A DNA stretch of 64,000 bases from Atrichornis clamosus (GCA_013400975.1 WBMZ01014014.1:62001-126000); one strand, 5' to 3'; numbered from the stretch's first letter, positions 1-14,243 are shown. A program made the numbers and translations. Notes: a model not told the origin generated them from the sequence alone.

Positions 1-3000
1 ATCTAACCTATATTAATATGTTAGTAAGACTGTAAATGAAAGGACCAGAGATTAGGGCAAGATCTAGAACAGAAAAAATCATCAACACCTGTTATTATTA
101 CTTTTATCCTAGCAGTTCCCATTTTGGCAGACAGTAAGAAAAAAAAATGCTTCAGGAAGGTTTTGTTTTTAGAAAGTCTATCATTCACTTACAGACACTT
201 AAAATGCAACATTATGGAACACTGTTTTATGAAAAAAGGAAAAAAACCCAACTTAAATCCTGCCTATTCCTTTAACTTCTAAAAGGTGCATGTTTATCTT
301 ACTATAATGTTACACTACAGTATAGTGTATTCACTGTATTGAGGTATTTGAAGCAGCACTTGAAGAGACCAATCTATCCACAGTTGTTTAAAAAATAAGT
401 ACTAAATCCCAATTTCTATGTTTTCTGATTGGTATGCTAGCAAACAATGGCTACAACACTGAAAATTCAAACACTGATTTTTGTACTGCTTTTAAAAAAA
501 ATTTAATTTTCACATTGCTTCACCCTATTTATTTCATAAAACTCACAGGTATTCAGACTAACAGATATGTGAATAAATCACCATTTAGACCAGGGCTAAT
601 CAGGACATAGCTTTGCAAACTTCATTAAATAAATATTTGACAGTATTCACTACGGGGCTACATATACTATACAGAAAAAGAATTAATCAGAACAATGTTA
701 CAAGCAAAAGCAGAAGTATATGTGCTACTGAAAATTCTTCTGAAATGCTTATTTCAAAATTTGACCTGAAGTGTTGAAGCATATTCTTAACAGCCCCCAA
801 CTCTGTGGTTAGATTTTTTCAAAACATGACAATGTTTTAACTAGAAAATGAAATCTGTCATGGACAGCAATGAAGCGTATTTATTACAGCATTCATACAG
901 TAACCAGAAAAAACAAGAACATATTTTAGAAGAGAATGACACGTGAAACTCCTCATAGTAGGGACCTTTATCCTTTTGCTTAGAGCACATGGTTAAGACA
1001 ATTGTTTAGCATTACAGGTAAGGATACTTAAGTAAGATATTACTAGAAAATCTAGTTTTAGTTGTATTTCAATTATCTTCCTTTGACTTATGAATGCTAA
1101 ATGCAAATCGAAACAAACCCAAACCAGTATTACTTTACTTGGAAGCTATTTATAGTGTTCTAAAATAGAATGGAATTTTGTGGTTTAATGACGAATTGAG
1201 GGTTGAATATAATCTGAAATTTCTGAGCTACTTTTGCTATTATGTAAAATCAAGAATGTCCATTACAGTCAGCTCAAACCTACAGCAAATACTGGCAGTT
1301 CTGCTGCTACTGTCATCAACAACAGACCAGAAACAGGCAGGAAAGCAGTCCAAATGGAGACCACGGAGCACAACTCAATTACACAGAATGTATATTCCTT
1401 TTTCTCTGGTTGACCCAGGAGAATCCAATATCATTTAAAATTCCTGACACAGTCTCCCAGGCCAGAAGACAATTAATGGATGAAAGCTTGAGCACGCCCT
1501 TTTTATTTTCACCCTGCTGAAATGCTGAAGGATGGCACAGATTGGCTAAGCCAAATTCTGCTGGCTAATACTTAATTAATATGTCTGAAAGTAGAAATGG
1601 GACTACAGTTTGCAATACAGATTAGAGAAACACTTTCTTTAAAGTCTAAACAAACAATTACATTTCTATTCTACTAGTTAAAAGTTTTAAACACTGTTAG
1701 AATGCAGAAACTGAATATGCATGTGTTTATATGAGAAGAGTCTAAACTACTACAGATTCACACTATCTATAGTTAAATGAGTCATATCAGTTATATTATA
1801 TATATTTGACATACACAAAAAATATTATACAATATTATCTGAATTTTTAACCAAACTATTTCATGTTTTTAGTTTTACTGCAGTTTTTAAAATGCAAGTG
1901 TAGCAAATGGATATATATCTCATATGTGCATGAAATATATCACAAAAGTAAAGGCATTCTCTCAACACAGCCTACATATGTCAAAATTTAAAGGACCACT
2001 TGAAAAGAAATCAGAACCACTACACACAGGTGTGTAGAAAAAGAAACCACTGAAAATTACCAGCCAAAAGAAATACATAGATTGGAAAAAATAGTTATAC
2101 AATTCTGAAGGTAAGACCTTGTGCTTTAAGTAATCTACTCACAGTAGGCAAATTTTTTCAGTATCTGACAAGACTGAATAAATATTTGACTGCCATCTGA
2201 CAGGTCTTGCTTAGTAACATTTTATATACTTTTCAACCTAACAAGCAAATTGTTATGCTTTGTTGATAAAACAGCTCTGAAGATCAGCATGGAAAAGCAA
2301 CTTATGCAAGATAAAGATATCTAGACTTCATGAGTAAAATTTACCTGAATCAATTCTAGTAAGGAGATAAATGCTTCAAGAGTGGGTATCTTCTCATTGA
2401 CAGTATCAAATCCATAAAGAAGTTTGTTAGATCCCAAGTCAATTAATATATGATTTACAAACATGTTGAAAATGTCAGAATGAATGCATTTTATATACCA
2501 AGCATAGAATTAAATAATTAAGGAATATAAAAGATCTTTTGACTCTAGTTAGTATTGTGCAAATCAAATTTATCTCCCAAATTTGCTCTTCCATTCAAGT
2601 ATGGTTTTTTGTTTATGGATTTTTTATTTTCCTTTTTATATAATGCTTGATTTTCCAGATTTAAATAAATTGTGCAACTTCAGGAGCATTGAACAGGACT
2701 TTCAAGGAGCTTAGAAACATGCACTGGTAGAACTGCATAACTGCTAATAAAGTTTAGCTAATAGCAATTTGTACCAGGAAAGAATCAGGGAAGGGCAGAA
2801 GAATTCACAGATAATCCACTGTACACGTCTGTGAGTTTGAAATTCAGTTTTATAAATTAATTCCCATTGTTCCATAGTAGATGGAGAAGAATTAGCCTTT
2901 GGGTTCTATTCTATTCTGCACTGGGCAGGGACACAAGCAGTTGATTAATTCTTCTTGCAGCCAGGCTTTTCAGATCCAGCCCCAGGTTTTGAAACAAAGG

Positions 3001-4739
3001 AGTTTAGCGTCTATAACTCCTAGCAAAGTCTGACTGAAATGCAGTGTGGCTCCAACAAAAGTATTACTACTGTCTGATATGTTACTCCTGAAGCAAACAA
3101 ATTACAGTAACTCAGAAACTTACCTAGACGTAACTCTCAAGACTTCCCTAAGTCTTAAGACCTTCCTAAACAGGAAGCAATCATTCATTCAACACCTTTA
3201 GCAGACCTACACATTTGCAAAGATCTGTTACTAACTACCCAGAAAATATATCATATATGTATGTGTACATTTGCACACAAAAAAAATGAAAGAAAAAGGC
3301 AAAAGCATAAACTTTAAAATACATAATTTTTGAAAGAAAAATAACTAAAGACAAAATTAGGTAATTGCATTAATCTCATAACAAGTGTAAGGTATACTTT
3401 AACATACAAACGTTTCGTGTGAAGCCAGATGTATCATGTATGGCTTGTTATTTTGCTGACTGGTATAAAATATTCATTTAGAAGATGTACATTAGTTCAT
3501 TTTATTGGAATGGAACTGAAGTATTAATCATTAAGGACTTGTCATTTCTATTTGTGAAGACTCTTTTTCTAAACGTGAACAAAAAAGACATCTATTTATT
3601 TTACTATTCACAGACTTTAAAAAGCTTTCCGAGTAGGTTAATATTGCACTGCAGCTTGCCTTCCCTCTATCTGCAGGAAACTCCAGAAATAAGCTCGGAA
3701 AACACTACTGGCAGTGGCAGAACAAGACACATTTTATTAGGAGAACTTTTTGTTTATACTAGAGATCCATATGCGTCACGGGAAACACCTTTACTAAGGA
3801 CAAACTGGCAGGTCTTGGTAAATCCAGCTAGCTGCAACATGTCAAGAGGTAACATGATTTCTTTTCTCAGCTGAAAGAGAAGTACTACTGTAAAGAACTA
3901 AACAGATCCAGGAAAGCAGGGGTAGCTCTTTCTTTGTGTAAAACTAAACAGTTAAACACAGATGGGATTTTCATCAGAAAGAATGATCATGTGAATGTCA
4001 ATAATCACCTATTAAAATGTTCTACAGCAACTGAGAAAAAAAACCATGAAAATTTGAAATAAGCACTAAGTGCTGGTAAACTAGTTTTATCTTGACTCTA
4101 GAAACAGGGTGGAAAGTCCCATTCACACTCTCTCTCTCATGTTCTGGGAAGAGTTGCAGGGACAGGGGGGATGACAACACACAGAGAAAACCATCAGTCT
4201 TTGGAAACAGATTTCAATTGAGCTGCAAGAGAGCAGACTACAGACCTCAGTATGGATTGACAGCAACTTGGCAAACTTGTTCCAACACACACTATTTGGA
4301 ATTGCTCTTTACTCTCCCACTTCCACAGACTCACAACCATCTGCTAAATGCCACAGGCTAGATAAATTAGACTTTATCAGGCAAAATCTGAAGGTGACGG
4401 AAAGACAAGAAATACAACAGAGTAGGAGGAGGTAATTGGCACTGGAAAGACATGGAAAGAATGAGAGCAGAAACCAATTTTTTCTCTCTCCTCACTATAA
4501 GCAAAAACATCAATGATGATATCAATACACCTCAGATTCCGTGAAGACCTTCTTTAGGACCTCCTTGACCAATGCATTCCCATAATCAGGAGATAATGGT
4601 GTGTCCAAACACGTCATGATAAGCTTTGAAAAAGCAGAAACAAGCAAGGAAGATGGCTGCTAAGGTGAAGCTCACTTCATCTCCACCTATCTTAGCAACC
4701 AAGACACAAACTCTCTCTAACAGAAAGTGTTCGTATGAG

Positions 4740-4950
4740 AGCCACAAAATTCATGAGATTGAAAGAGGCCTGGACGGCACCTAGAATCCTTGTCTTTAAG
4801 GAGGAAGACTCCACAGCCTCTCTGGGCAGCCTGTGCTAGTGTTTGATTACCATTATAGTGAAAAAACATCTCCTGAAGTTCAGAGAGAACCTCCTGTGTT
4901 TCAATGTTTGCCCATCACCTCTGGTTCTGTCACTGGTATGAAAAGAAGTC
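4740..4950 (-). mobile_element. CR1 LINE 3' region, reverse orientation
   Basis: On the plus strand the text AGCCTCTCTGGGCAGCCTGT followed by GAGAGAACCTCCTGTGTTTC and CATCACCTCTGGTTCTGTCA is antisense CR1 3' UTR. The terminal TTCATGAGATTGAAAGAGGCC replaces the usual ATAGAATCATAGAATGG block, so the copy is diverged at that end. Confidence 0.85.
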
Positions 4951-6979
4951 AATAAGACTTCAAACACAGTGACACAGTTTAGCCTTTTAAAATTTATTTT
5001 CTTTGTGTTGTTCACTTATTTTTCACTGACTATACCCTACAGGCATCACCATGATCACCACTTAAAGCTACTGCTTATTTTCCTCATTACATTTTTACTG
5101 TCACTTTCAGAACTACCTAGTTATTCATTATGTCAGCTCAACTTCCATTTCATCACTATCTTCCTCTTCAAGCTGACTACAACTTCTCAAAGGTACATTC
5201 AATTTCCATATCCTATACGAGTCAGTACTTCCAGGTTAATCTTGAATTCTAAACACACAAAATTACATTTAACATCACAGAAAATTCAGCATTGACCAGC
5301 CTTCTTTGGTTTTAACAAAAGAAAAGTGGGGTCACTGAGTTACCTGATCAGGATTCAAGACAATTAGCACGCAGCATCTGGCACATTTCCTGTTTATATG
5401 ATGACATGATTTTCACCAGTAAGAGGAGTCTTATGCTCACCCGCACATAAACGAAAAAAAAACCACCAAAAAATTCCAAAATTGTTTCATTTTGAGCTTA
5501 GAACCCAAGCAGCAAGAAATAGCCTAAAGCAAATTTAGAACATGGTTATGTTCCTTTCAAATGGCATTTATAATGGATATACTGACAGACTCTAAACAAT
5601 GCAGTCAGTGCAGTAAATCATTAGGATAGCCATTGCTTTTTCTCTCATCTTTTGAAGTGCTGTGCCCTATTCTGACTGCATGGTGAAATATAGGTTGCAA
5701 TCTCAGAATGTAACAGCAACTGCAATAAAGACTACATCTTCCTTTCTGAGTCTTAGAAGGTTGGATTTTTTTTTTTATTTTTCTGTACTACTTTAAATTA
5801 TAACACTGCAAATATTTCATCTGTACAGAAATGATATATACACAAAACCTTTCAGTTTTCATGGTGCACTGAGGACTCAAATTTATTACACACTGTCATT
5901 CCCATGCCTTCAGGGAACATTGCACTTTCTTAATTTCTGTAAGGAATGTCACACAGAAAATCATCAAGCCACATTTTGTGTCAAGTCTGCCATTTTTAAT
6001 TATTAGCAACCAAGTTTAAGAAATTTCTTCTTTGGTTTAACAAGTGCATACCTATCTTCCAGAATTTTTTTTATGCCACAACTCATAAAATTGTTTAGGT
6101 TGATGCTAGTCCCTTGCACTAAATTACCAACTAATCACAGGAGATATTTATCATCTCAAGTTTTTTACATGAGGATTGTCAGACTTAATCACCCTCCTCA
6201 TATTTTCACTATTTACAGACATTCATTTATCATACATTTCAGCAGTGTGACAACAGCAGACTATTCTCTCCATTTTCCAAGTATGTTGAGACAGATAAAA
6301 GCATGGCAAATCATGACAAGAGCTTGAAAGTTTCACTCTCTCTGATAACATCAATTTCCACCAGAAAATGGTTCCTAAAAAACTATTTAATTTTCATACC
6401 AGCCATACAGATAAGTAGAATTAGCAGGCTAAAACCTCAATAAATGGAAAGTTACACTTAATTATATAAAATGCATTCTGATTTTTATCATTGGTTAAAT
6501 TCTGTAGATATTATGAGAGCAATCTATTCTATCCAAAGTTTGCAAAAATGAATTTCTTTAATAACAATGCTGAAGAAACTGTTCTGAGAAACCCTTATCA
6601 TGTGGGTTCAGGGCACGTTACTAGAAGCCGAAAGGACTACTAGCTCTGATAAGGCTAGTGATTTGGGGGATAACTGCTGAGATATGTCTTGAATCATCCC
6701 CTACGTTCTTTTTCCAGACAGGTGAAGACAGGACTGATGAATGACTAAATATTTAAAACAAAGATACACAGAATGGCACAAATATGGGGCCACTGCTTGA
6801 TGCTGTAGAAAACTTCATCCTGCACTCTTGGGCATGTAAGATGCCATTCTCACACCGCATTGCACCACAGGGCAAAACGTAAATTATATAAGATAGCACT
6901 TCAGAGAAATAAGGTGTGAGTGACAACTCCCAAGTCTACCAAAAGAAATACTGCAGCATAAATGCTACCTCGGTGCTCA

Positions 6980-7570
6980 CAGAATCACAGAAACTGTCCT
7001 GTGGAGGGGATCCACACTTGGAGCAATCTGTTCTTTGTGAACTGTACACCACAGAAAAGACCCACACTGGGGCAGTCCTCGAAGAACTGCAGGCCATGGA
7101 CAAAACATACACTGGAGCAGTCTGTGCAGCAAAGTAGGCTGTGGAAACGAGTGGCAAGGTAACCTTAGATGGAGGTCACGTGCCACCCAAGCCACTTCTC
7201 AGCCCCTACTCAGGAGGACTGGGGAAGAAAATAAGATGAGAAAGGCTTGTGGGTCAGGATAAGGATTAGGAGATCACTCACCAGCACGATCATGTGCAAA
7301 ACAGACTTGATTTGGAGAAACTGATCTAGTTGCCAATTAGACAGAACAGGATGATGAGAAAAAAGAACAAATTTAAAAATACCTCACCTGCTGCTTTTTC
7401 TTCATCAAAGTTTGCCCCCAGCTCCTTTTGCCCTTCGCCCCAAAGTGGGCAATGGGGAATGTGGGTTGCAGTCATTCCGTAATACTTTCCCTCTGTTGCT
7501 CCTTCCTCCTAATGCTCTTCCCCTGCTCCAATGTGGATATCTCATCTCACATTAACCCACTAATCTGGAC
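6980..7570. mobile_element. Composite LTR relic with segments in opposite orientations
   Basis: From about 6990 to 7120 the plus strand carries sense copies of the roughly 40 bp unit of the LTR type seen at 39825-40603 (GACCCACACTGGGGCAGTCC, AAGAACTGCAGGCCATGGA). From about 7180 to 7545 it carries the antisense 3' half of the same type: TGCCACCCAAGCCACTTCTC, GGCTTGTGGGTCAGGATAAG, TCACTCACCAGC, AAACAGACTTGATTTGGAG, then GGGCAATGGGGAATGTGGG and CCCCTGCTCCAATGTGG. An inversion or nested insertion best explains this. There is no coding potential beyond short out-of-frame runs. Confidence 0.7.
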
Positions 7571-10500
7571 TAATTACAAAGGGTTGAGGGTTTTTTACAT
7601 TTATTTTTTCACAGTCACTTATTAAAAAAGAAACGCAAGACCCAGAATTTAAAGTAGATAAAGAAAATTGCCATGCTTAGGTGAATTCTTTGTCCCACTT
7701 CCATGCTCTGTTCTGAATTTTAAAAAAACCTGACAGTCAGTCTCAAATCATTTTACAAAACACATCTGCAGGGTGAAGCAAATTTTCTTCTAAATTTAAT
7801 TAAAAAGTATGACATTCAAAAGAGTAAGTAATTTTAAAAGTAAAATTGATTTGTGTTACATTATTTAAGTTTTTACTGAGCTCAAGTTTTTTATGTAGCT
7901 GACTAAACATCTGATAAATATGCAGAGAACTCAAAGGAGATCATCTTTCAGATAACTCTGAATAGATGAAAATAAATTAGAATTAAGAAATGCTAGTATC
8001 CACCTGGGATGATTCATGACAAATATCGCACAAAAGTACAGTTACTTTTCTGGAAGGCTCTACTATATCCGTATGTCCAGATTATACAAAATTACAGGAA
8101 TAAGTACCAGTGCTCTTGAAGCACATTCCCACTTTAGTCACATCTAAGGTGATGAATACTAAGATGTTATATTAGCATTTTAGTTATCACAGTTAAAATG
8201 GACATTTTTGATTAAGGAAAAGTATGGGCAAGATGAAAGCCTTGAATTTTTACTTTAGAAGCAATTTTATGAAAATAACTTCCACATCAAATATGCAGAG
8301 ACTTTTAATTTCAGGAAGAAAAGCTTTTTTCACTTGTTTTTCTAAATAATTCTAGCATTCAGTAATCTTGCGTTCTATTAAAAATACACTGTAAGAACTG
8401 AGCTACTACTGTGATGCTCATGTCTGCTAATGAAATGTTGGGGCATTCACATACACCAGCAGCTCTGGGACTAAACAGAGTGAGCTCATCACCTGCTGAG
8501 ATCATCTTCAGCACTATATCCTCTATCCACAACACATCCAGGTCTCAGAAGATGCTCCCAGTGCCGATTACACGGGTTTACATAAATTCATGGTAGGCAG
8601 TCAACATAAAATTTTAAAAACTTCTCTAATATACAGAAGACCACATTAACACTTTACTAAGTAACAATCTAGAAACCCCAATAAGCTCTATGTCAACTAC
8701 TATGATATCCAGGTCTTAGAAATTGGTGCTGCATTAGTGACCCAGTAGAATAAAGTGGATGGAGACTCTTTGAAGGTGAATCCTCCTTTCTCCTGACTCT
8801 ACTGCCATACAAACAGGTTTGGTTTTCAGGCTTATGGTCTGGCCACCAATCATGAACATGTTTCCACTGAATTTCTTCTATATACTGACTTCCTGACTAC
8901 TCACTTCATTAAATGACCATATTTTCAAGTTCCTCCATCTTGGACTCCAATTATAATCCTCATCAACAAATCTTAATCATTACAGTATGGGTAGACTGTC
9001 TCATTACACCACTTACTGCGGTTTATCCACAGTGAATTTTCATGGAAGCACAGAAAAGAGTAGCAGTTTTCTCAGAACTGGAATAACGAGACCAAGCCCA
9101 GGTTTTCCATCTGTGCTGCAAGCTCAGGGAGACACCTCTCTTCCCCCAATCTCTAACCACAAGTCTGATGGTAGTAGGAGACACCATGGGTCATTGAACA
9201 ACACTGCTCACTGTCTTACTCTGCCATGGAGATACTGCATATCTGCCTCCAAGCCCAACCAAACTTACTCTCAACAATGTTCAGATGCTGTGCAAATCTC
9301 ACTATCTGCTATCAAAGTCACCAACAACTTGTGCAACAAAGTATGTGAAAAAATACAGCTCTCTTAAGACATTATTACAAGAATATGTGGCATCACCTAC
9401 AAAGGAAAGACCAAAGTTCTCAAATGGTTGGGAAAATATTGTCCTTTGACTGCAAAGCCAATCAGTAATTTTGTAATGTAAGTGAAATCTTATACTGGGT
9501 GACTGGCAGTGCCATGGCACCAAACAAACCTCATTGCAGCTGTGAAGTTCCTTACCTTATCTGCATTATTCCCTTCTCTTTTAGAAGCAACACATATACA
9601 ACAGGGCTAGCAAACCACCTCTACACAAGTATTACACTAAGGAAATGTTTTAGTAAGAAGATGACTGAAGCAAGCAGAAATATTCCTAAGACTTCACAGT
9701 CACTGCACAGCTTTCAAACGTCCATCTCGAGGTGAATTATGTAATACAACTATTGAAGTGAATTGCAACTCTCAGTCCACAGTGATATGATTCACAAAAA
9801 AGTTAGATTACCTCCTGTTTGCTCCCTGATCATTATGGATCTAAAATAGAGCAGATATTCCTCAAACTATTAAAAGAATCACACACCTCTGACAATTTTG
9901 CCAGCACATGACACTGCATTTCCTGAATTCCCCATGAGATTTATTTATACATGCTCTATTTTTATTTCATCAACTGAAATTCAAAAGAACAAGGGCAGTG
10001 ACCATAAAAACAACTTCAAGGTGATAAGGTTACTAAAAGCAAGCTTCAGAGTATATTATTCACCTCACCATGCACAAAGAACTCAAACCTTTCCAATTGC
10101 AAAGACTTGACATAATCTACTCATGATGCATATGAAAAGAATTTGCAAGCTTGGTTTTGTTCATATTTGAAAGAAGAAGCAGGACTGTTTCTATAACAAA
10201 CTTAACCTACATGATAAGTAGTATATGAAGCGTCTGAATGAGCTGTAATACTTACAGAAAAAAATCTTATATTAGATTAATTTAATAGGTCTTTTTCTGA
10301 TCATGTTGAACTCTCAACTTTTAGAAAGTTCTTAGAAGTCATTACAAGAGACCTCTTTTTCTTTTGTTTTAAAATTAATGTTTAGAGTATCTCAACCGTA
10401 CATACTGAACGTATTTTTTGACTTAGGTAAAAACAAATTATTCTTTTCCTGCCCCACATAAGCTTTTTAGATGCATCCTTCCAAAACCAAAAAGAGCTCT

Positions 10501-12291
10501 AATCAAAACAGAGAAACAACAGTTCTCATTAATTCTTGCATATGCAAAAGAATCACAGCACCAAAAATCTGAGCAAGTGCCTGCCATGTATAGATCTTAC
10601 ACTCTGAAAATTTAAGTTATTTAAGATGAAATGTAATGATCACAGAATTAGCTCTAACACTACGTCACAAGCAACCAGGGACTATAAGTGTTTTAGAGCA
10701 ATCATCTTACTTACGGAAATAATTTTAATGGATTTCTAGAAACAATAATTAAATCTAAAATGAATTTTCAAAATCACTGATTTATTTCTGCCAACCAATA
10801 ATCAACGGCCTTTAAGAGATACTTCACAGACATATGTGTAAGTCATACTGGTAATTTTTAGAACTTTCTAGGTATTTTTCATGCTTGATATCATGCACAA
10901 AGAAATGGAGGAAAACAGTCTTCCAAGGCTTCCAAGAAGCCCCAGCCCTCAGTAATCTAGACTGAGCAAACAAATGTCCTACTGAGCCTGAAAAGATCTG
11001 GAATACAAGTCCTATGTAGTTGGCCCTCACAAGTAAACCTGCTTGATAATAGGGTGGGAAAGAGGGGAGAGGTGGAACTAATCTCTATTGTAAAACCAAG
11101 AGACAGGAAAATCATCAGATTGCTACTATGTCACATGCATGAAACAATGTTAAAAGTTTTACTCAAAGGTAGCAATCTCTGACATTTACTCTGACTAGGA
11201 GTCACTAAAAGGCATCAAATGAAAAATAGAAAAAGAGTTTAATTTTAAATAATTAATAAATTAAACAATTTAGTTTAATTTAATTTGCATTTTAACTCAA
11301 GGTAAGCACCTGAACAGTCCTGTGAATTTATGAAGGATTGCTCTTATTCTCCAAATGAGTATGCTCAAAATACTCTGCTAAACTGGTGTTTACTTCAATA
11401 AAGCCCCGCCCAGTGGTTGTATCATGTTCCTGTAATACAACTTTCAGCAATTCTTAATTGAGCTTTTAGGTGGAGTAGAAGAAACTATGTTCAGTTAAGA
11501 CTTGTATCTGGAGTTTCTTGCCACTCTCAAATAGGAAAAATACTGGAAATGTCAAATAACTGCCTATAAATAAGATGTAACAGAGGCATTAATTATTTTC
11601 TAAATTCTGTTTGATTTTAGCTAGAAGCTAGTTCAAATACCCAAACTCAAATTTTTGAAAAAAGTACAATCAGAAATAAACATGAAATAGAAAAAATAAA
11701 AGAACAAAAATAAGCAATCTAAAATTCACATACAGCAGGAGGTTATCTGTCATTGTTGGAAAGGGTTTCCTGTTCTTCCTAGGCTTCATAATCTTATACT
11801 TCTAATTTACACTCAGTATGAAGTTTTAGAGTAATATGCATAGAATTAAAATATGTATTATTATAGTAATTCTAGTAAAGCATTTTCAAAAACAATTTGA
11901 CAGCAGTTTCAATCAAACTTAGGAGATTGCTGTACTAAAACGTTCATGCAGATAGGTATATATTTCTAAGTTCTTCAATTAAAACCTGAAAACTGCCTGT
12001 TTTTTAAATTTGCATTTTTGTTCTTTTTTTTTCTAGCTTATCCTAAAATTTTCCATTACAGTAACCGCGTTCTGCATACGAAGTTACATTAAAGGTCTGA
12101 CCTAAACCAACAAAACCAAGAAACTGTTTTAAAGGCTAAAAGGAGTTATGGCAAAAGTTTAGTGGAACTTCCTATTCAACACATTGGAATTTTATTACTT
12201 GTAGAACATTTCACTTTCACCGAAGTCTGACCTCATCTACACATCAGTGCATCCTTAATGACTTCTGAAAACTTTGAAAGTGTACCTTATT

Positions 12292-12309
12292 AAAAAAAAA
12301 AAAAAAAAA
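12292..12309 (+). repeat. 18-base poly(A) run
   Basis: Eighteen uninterrupted A residues occur without a recognisable retroposon upstream. It is a simple homopolymer, though it could be the remnant tail of a decayed retrocopy. Confidence 0.8.
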
Positions 12310-13188
12310 GGAAAGTACAATTGCTAGAACACATTATTCTGGTTTATATTAAACTATTTTAGAACCCCTCTCCATTAAAAGCATCTCTCTCCTTCTGTTT
12401 AAAGCAGCAGTAATAATAAAAGTCTGTTAGAACTAATTAAAAATGTTCTTTTCTGTGTACCCTCAGGTACTGACTTTGCTCAATTTTTTTGTTTTAAAAG
12501 AAAACTTTAAAAATTCTCAGTATTTTTAATTTTTCGTCTGATCTGCAATATAACTATATCACAGTTATATAAATGCTCTGTGTGCATTTACTTAATGTTG
12601 AAATAAATTATTTGATCAAAACACTGGAATATAGCAGGATAAGAGGTATCCTGATCAAAAGGAAAAGACAAAGGTAATAACCCAGTTATTCTTTCAGTCT
12701 CCTTCTGGAGTTCTTTGCAAAAAAGAAAAAAACAAAAAACCCAAAACCAAACAACCTTATTTATTTTTAAAAATACAGGAATTCCACTACTTAACTCACA
12801 AGCAGTTTATTTTCACTTATGTAGTCAAACATGTTTCACTGTATGTGTGCAAATAAATCTGTTTAAATCCCAGATACCTACTGAACGAGTCATAATTACA
12901 ACTGAACATTTCAATCACACTTTGTACAGAGCATATTCTCGTGAAATCTGCATTAAACAGATTAGTGCTGCCATCCAGTCATAACTAAACTTTTCTCCAT
13001 TGCAGAAATAGGCAAACACTCTGCAAAACACATGTCTGGATGGTTTATCCAAAACAAGCAAGAACATGCACAAACACTGATTTGCTTTGATCGATCTCCT
13101 CCAACCCCCAAGCCATGAGGAATTATTCTCAACTAATACAACTACTTAAATTTGCATTACACTGGTTTTGATGCTATAATGGAGTTAC

Positions 13189-13319
13189 CTGTCATTAATG
13201 ATCCAGTTCAGACACAGATTGAGAGAATTAAGGTTTTTGCATCTCTTTACTATTTCCATCACGGTTTCATTGTCCAGTTCTGTGATATGACGTAGATCCA
13301 AGCTTGAAAGATTTCTTAG
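13189..13319 (-). CDS. FBXL17: FBXL17 internal coding exon, next exon downstream
   Basis: This exon continues the reading frame of the exon at 21871-21764. It translates to 43 residues plus two bases, beginning LRNLSSLDLRHITELDNE and ending CLNWIIND plus AG of an expected Arg codon. Two leucine-rich repeat cores are visible, NLSSLDLRHI (residues 3-12) and CKNLNSLNLCLN (residues 27-38), with helical ETVMEIVKR between them. The acceptor is a TTAATAG context and the donor is CAG|GTAACT. At 131 nt it starts in phase 0 and ends in phase 2, so skipping it would shift the frame and remove the C-terminal repeats and tail, which in the known protein contact the BTB substrate. The following exon, expected to start with the CVEVIAKEG segment, was not found at lower coordinates. 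One residue (N in KNLNSL) differs from the S I recall in human. Confidence 0.95.
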
Positions 13320-14243
13320 CTATTAAGACAAATATGAGAGAAATAAATAATCTGAAATTCATTCATATAAAGAGCCATTCTAAAAACTGTTAGATCTTTT
13401 TGAACAAAGCAAAATATGTGCAAGCTAGCCAAGAAAGATATGATTACTCCATTTTTTTACAAAAAGCAAACATACCAGAGATGCTCACTGATTTCAACTT
13501 CAGCAAACTTAGAATTCAGGCACTCAGTTCCTACATGAAATCCAGACACTCTCACTCAAGATCCAATACAACCTATGCTAAGGGCCTATGCCTTCCTCAT
13601 CTTAACTATATGGAGCATAAGATACCAAGGTAAAATATCAACCCATTTAACGGTAAGAAAAATAAGGCACGGAAGGAAGTGAGACAGCACAGATTTAAAT
13701 GCATGCAATTAACAACTCCAGAGCATAATGGTTTCAAACCAAGTAAATACTCAACTCCCTGGAATATACAGTATTTATACTGTACTCTCACCTACACAGT
13801 TATTGATAATAGATTGGGTATTCTGAACAACAAAACTTGGGAGTCACAGAACAATATGATTAAAGAGTTATGCACTGATTAAACTGATTTATAGCTACTG
13901 TTAATCATTCTAGTGTCCTTCAAAAGCAAACCCTTTTATTACTTTTATGAGCTATGGATGCAAAGGAGAAAATTTTTACAGATTTCTCTAATATCAGTTC
14001 AGTCATAATAACCTCCAAGTACTGTTTGCTTTTTAAGCTGTCTGAAATAATCTCTGTTATACTGTGGAAAAATAATTGCATTAGGCAATATTGACACTTT
14101 AATTAAATTTACTTTCCCTGTAAGAGAGAAAAAATGATCCTCATCAGTGATTTAAGTCACTAAGGATTTTATTAGGTAAAGGCATACAACTGAGATCATA
14201 TAATTGGTCTACTTCAGTAGTTAATTATTAAGTCAATGTATTT

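Larger units (their letters stand above)
1..13188 (-). other. FBXL17: FBXL17 downstream intron, partial (over 13 kb)
   Basis: This is intron sequence following the donor at 13188 and running off the left edge. The recognisable contents are a minus CR1 fragment (4740-4950), a composite LTR relic (6980-7570) and an 18-base A run at 12292. The stretches 1-4735, 4950-6980 and 7570-13188 are AT-rich with nothing I can identify, apart from two open segments with splice-like edges that are described under findings (2345-2509 minus and 3677-3848 plus). I looked for the next FBXL17 exon and did not find it. Several open frames of 60-126 codons occur, but none has domain-like composition or family resemblance. 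Confidence 0.85.

Noticed and set aside
1178..1438. 86-codon plus-strand open frame
   Set aside because: The composition is random-looking and the frame lacks any exon boundary signal. It is intronic.
8987..9367. 126-codon open frame on the plus strand
   Set aside because: It has no family resemblance, a low-complexity S/T/N-rich composition, no splice or start context, and lies in intron. It is the kind of frame expected by chance in 64 kb.
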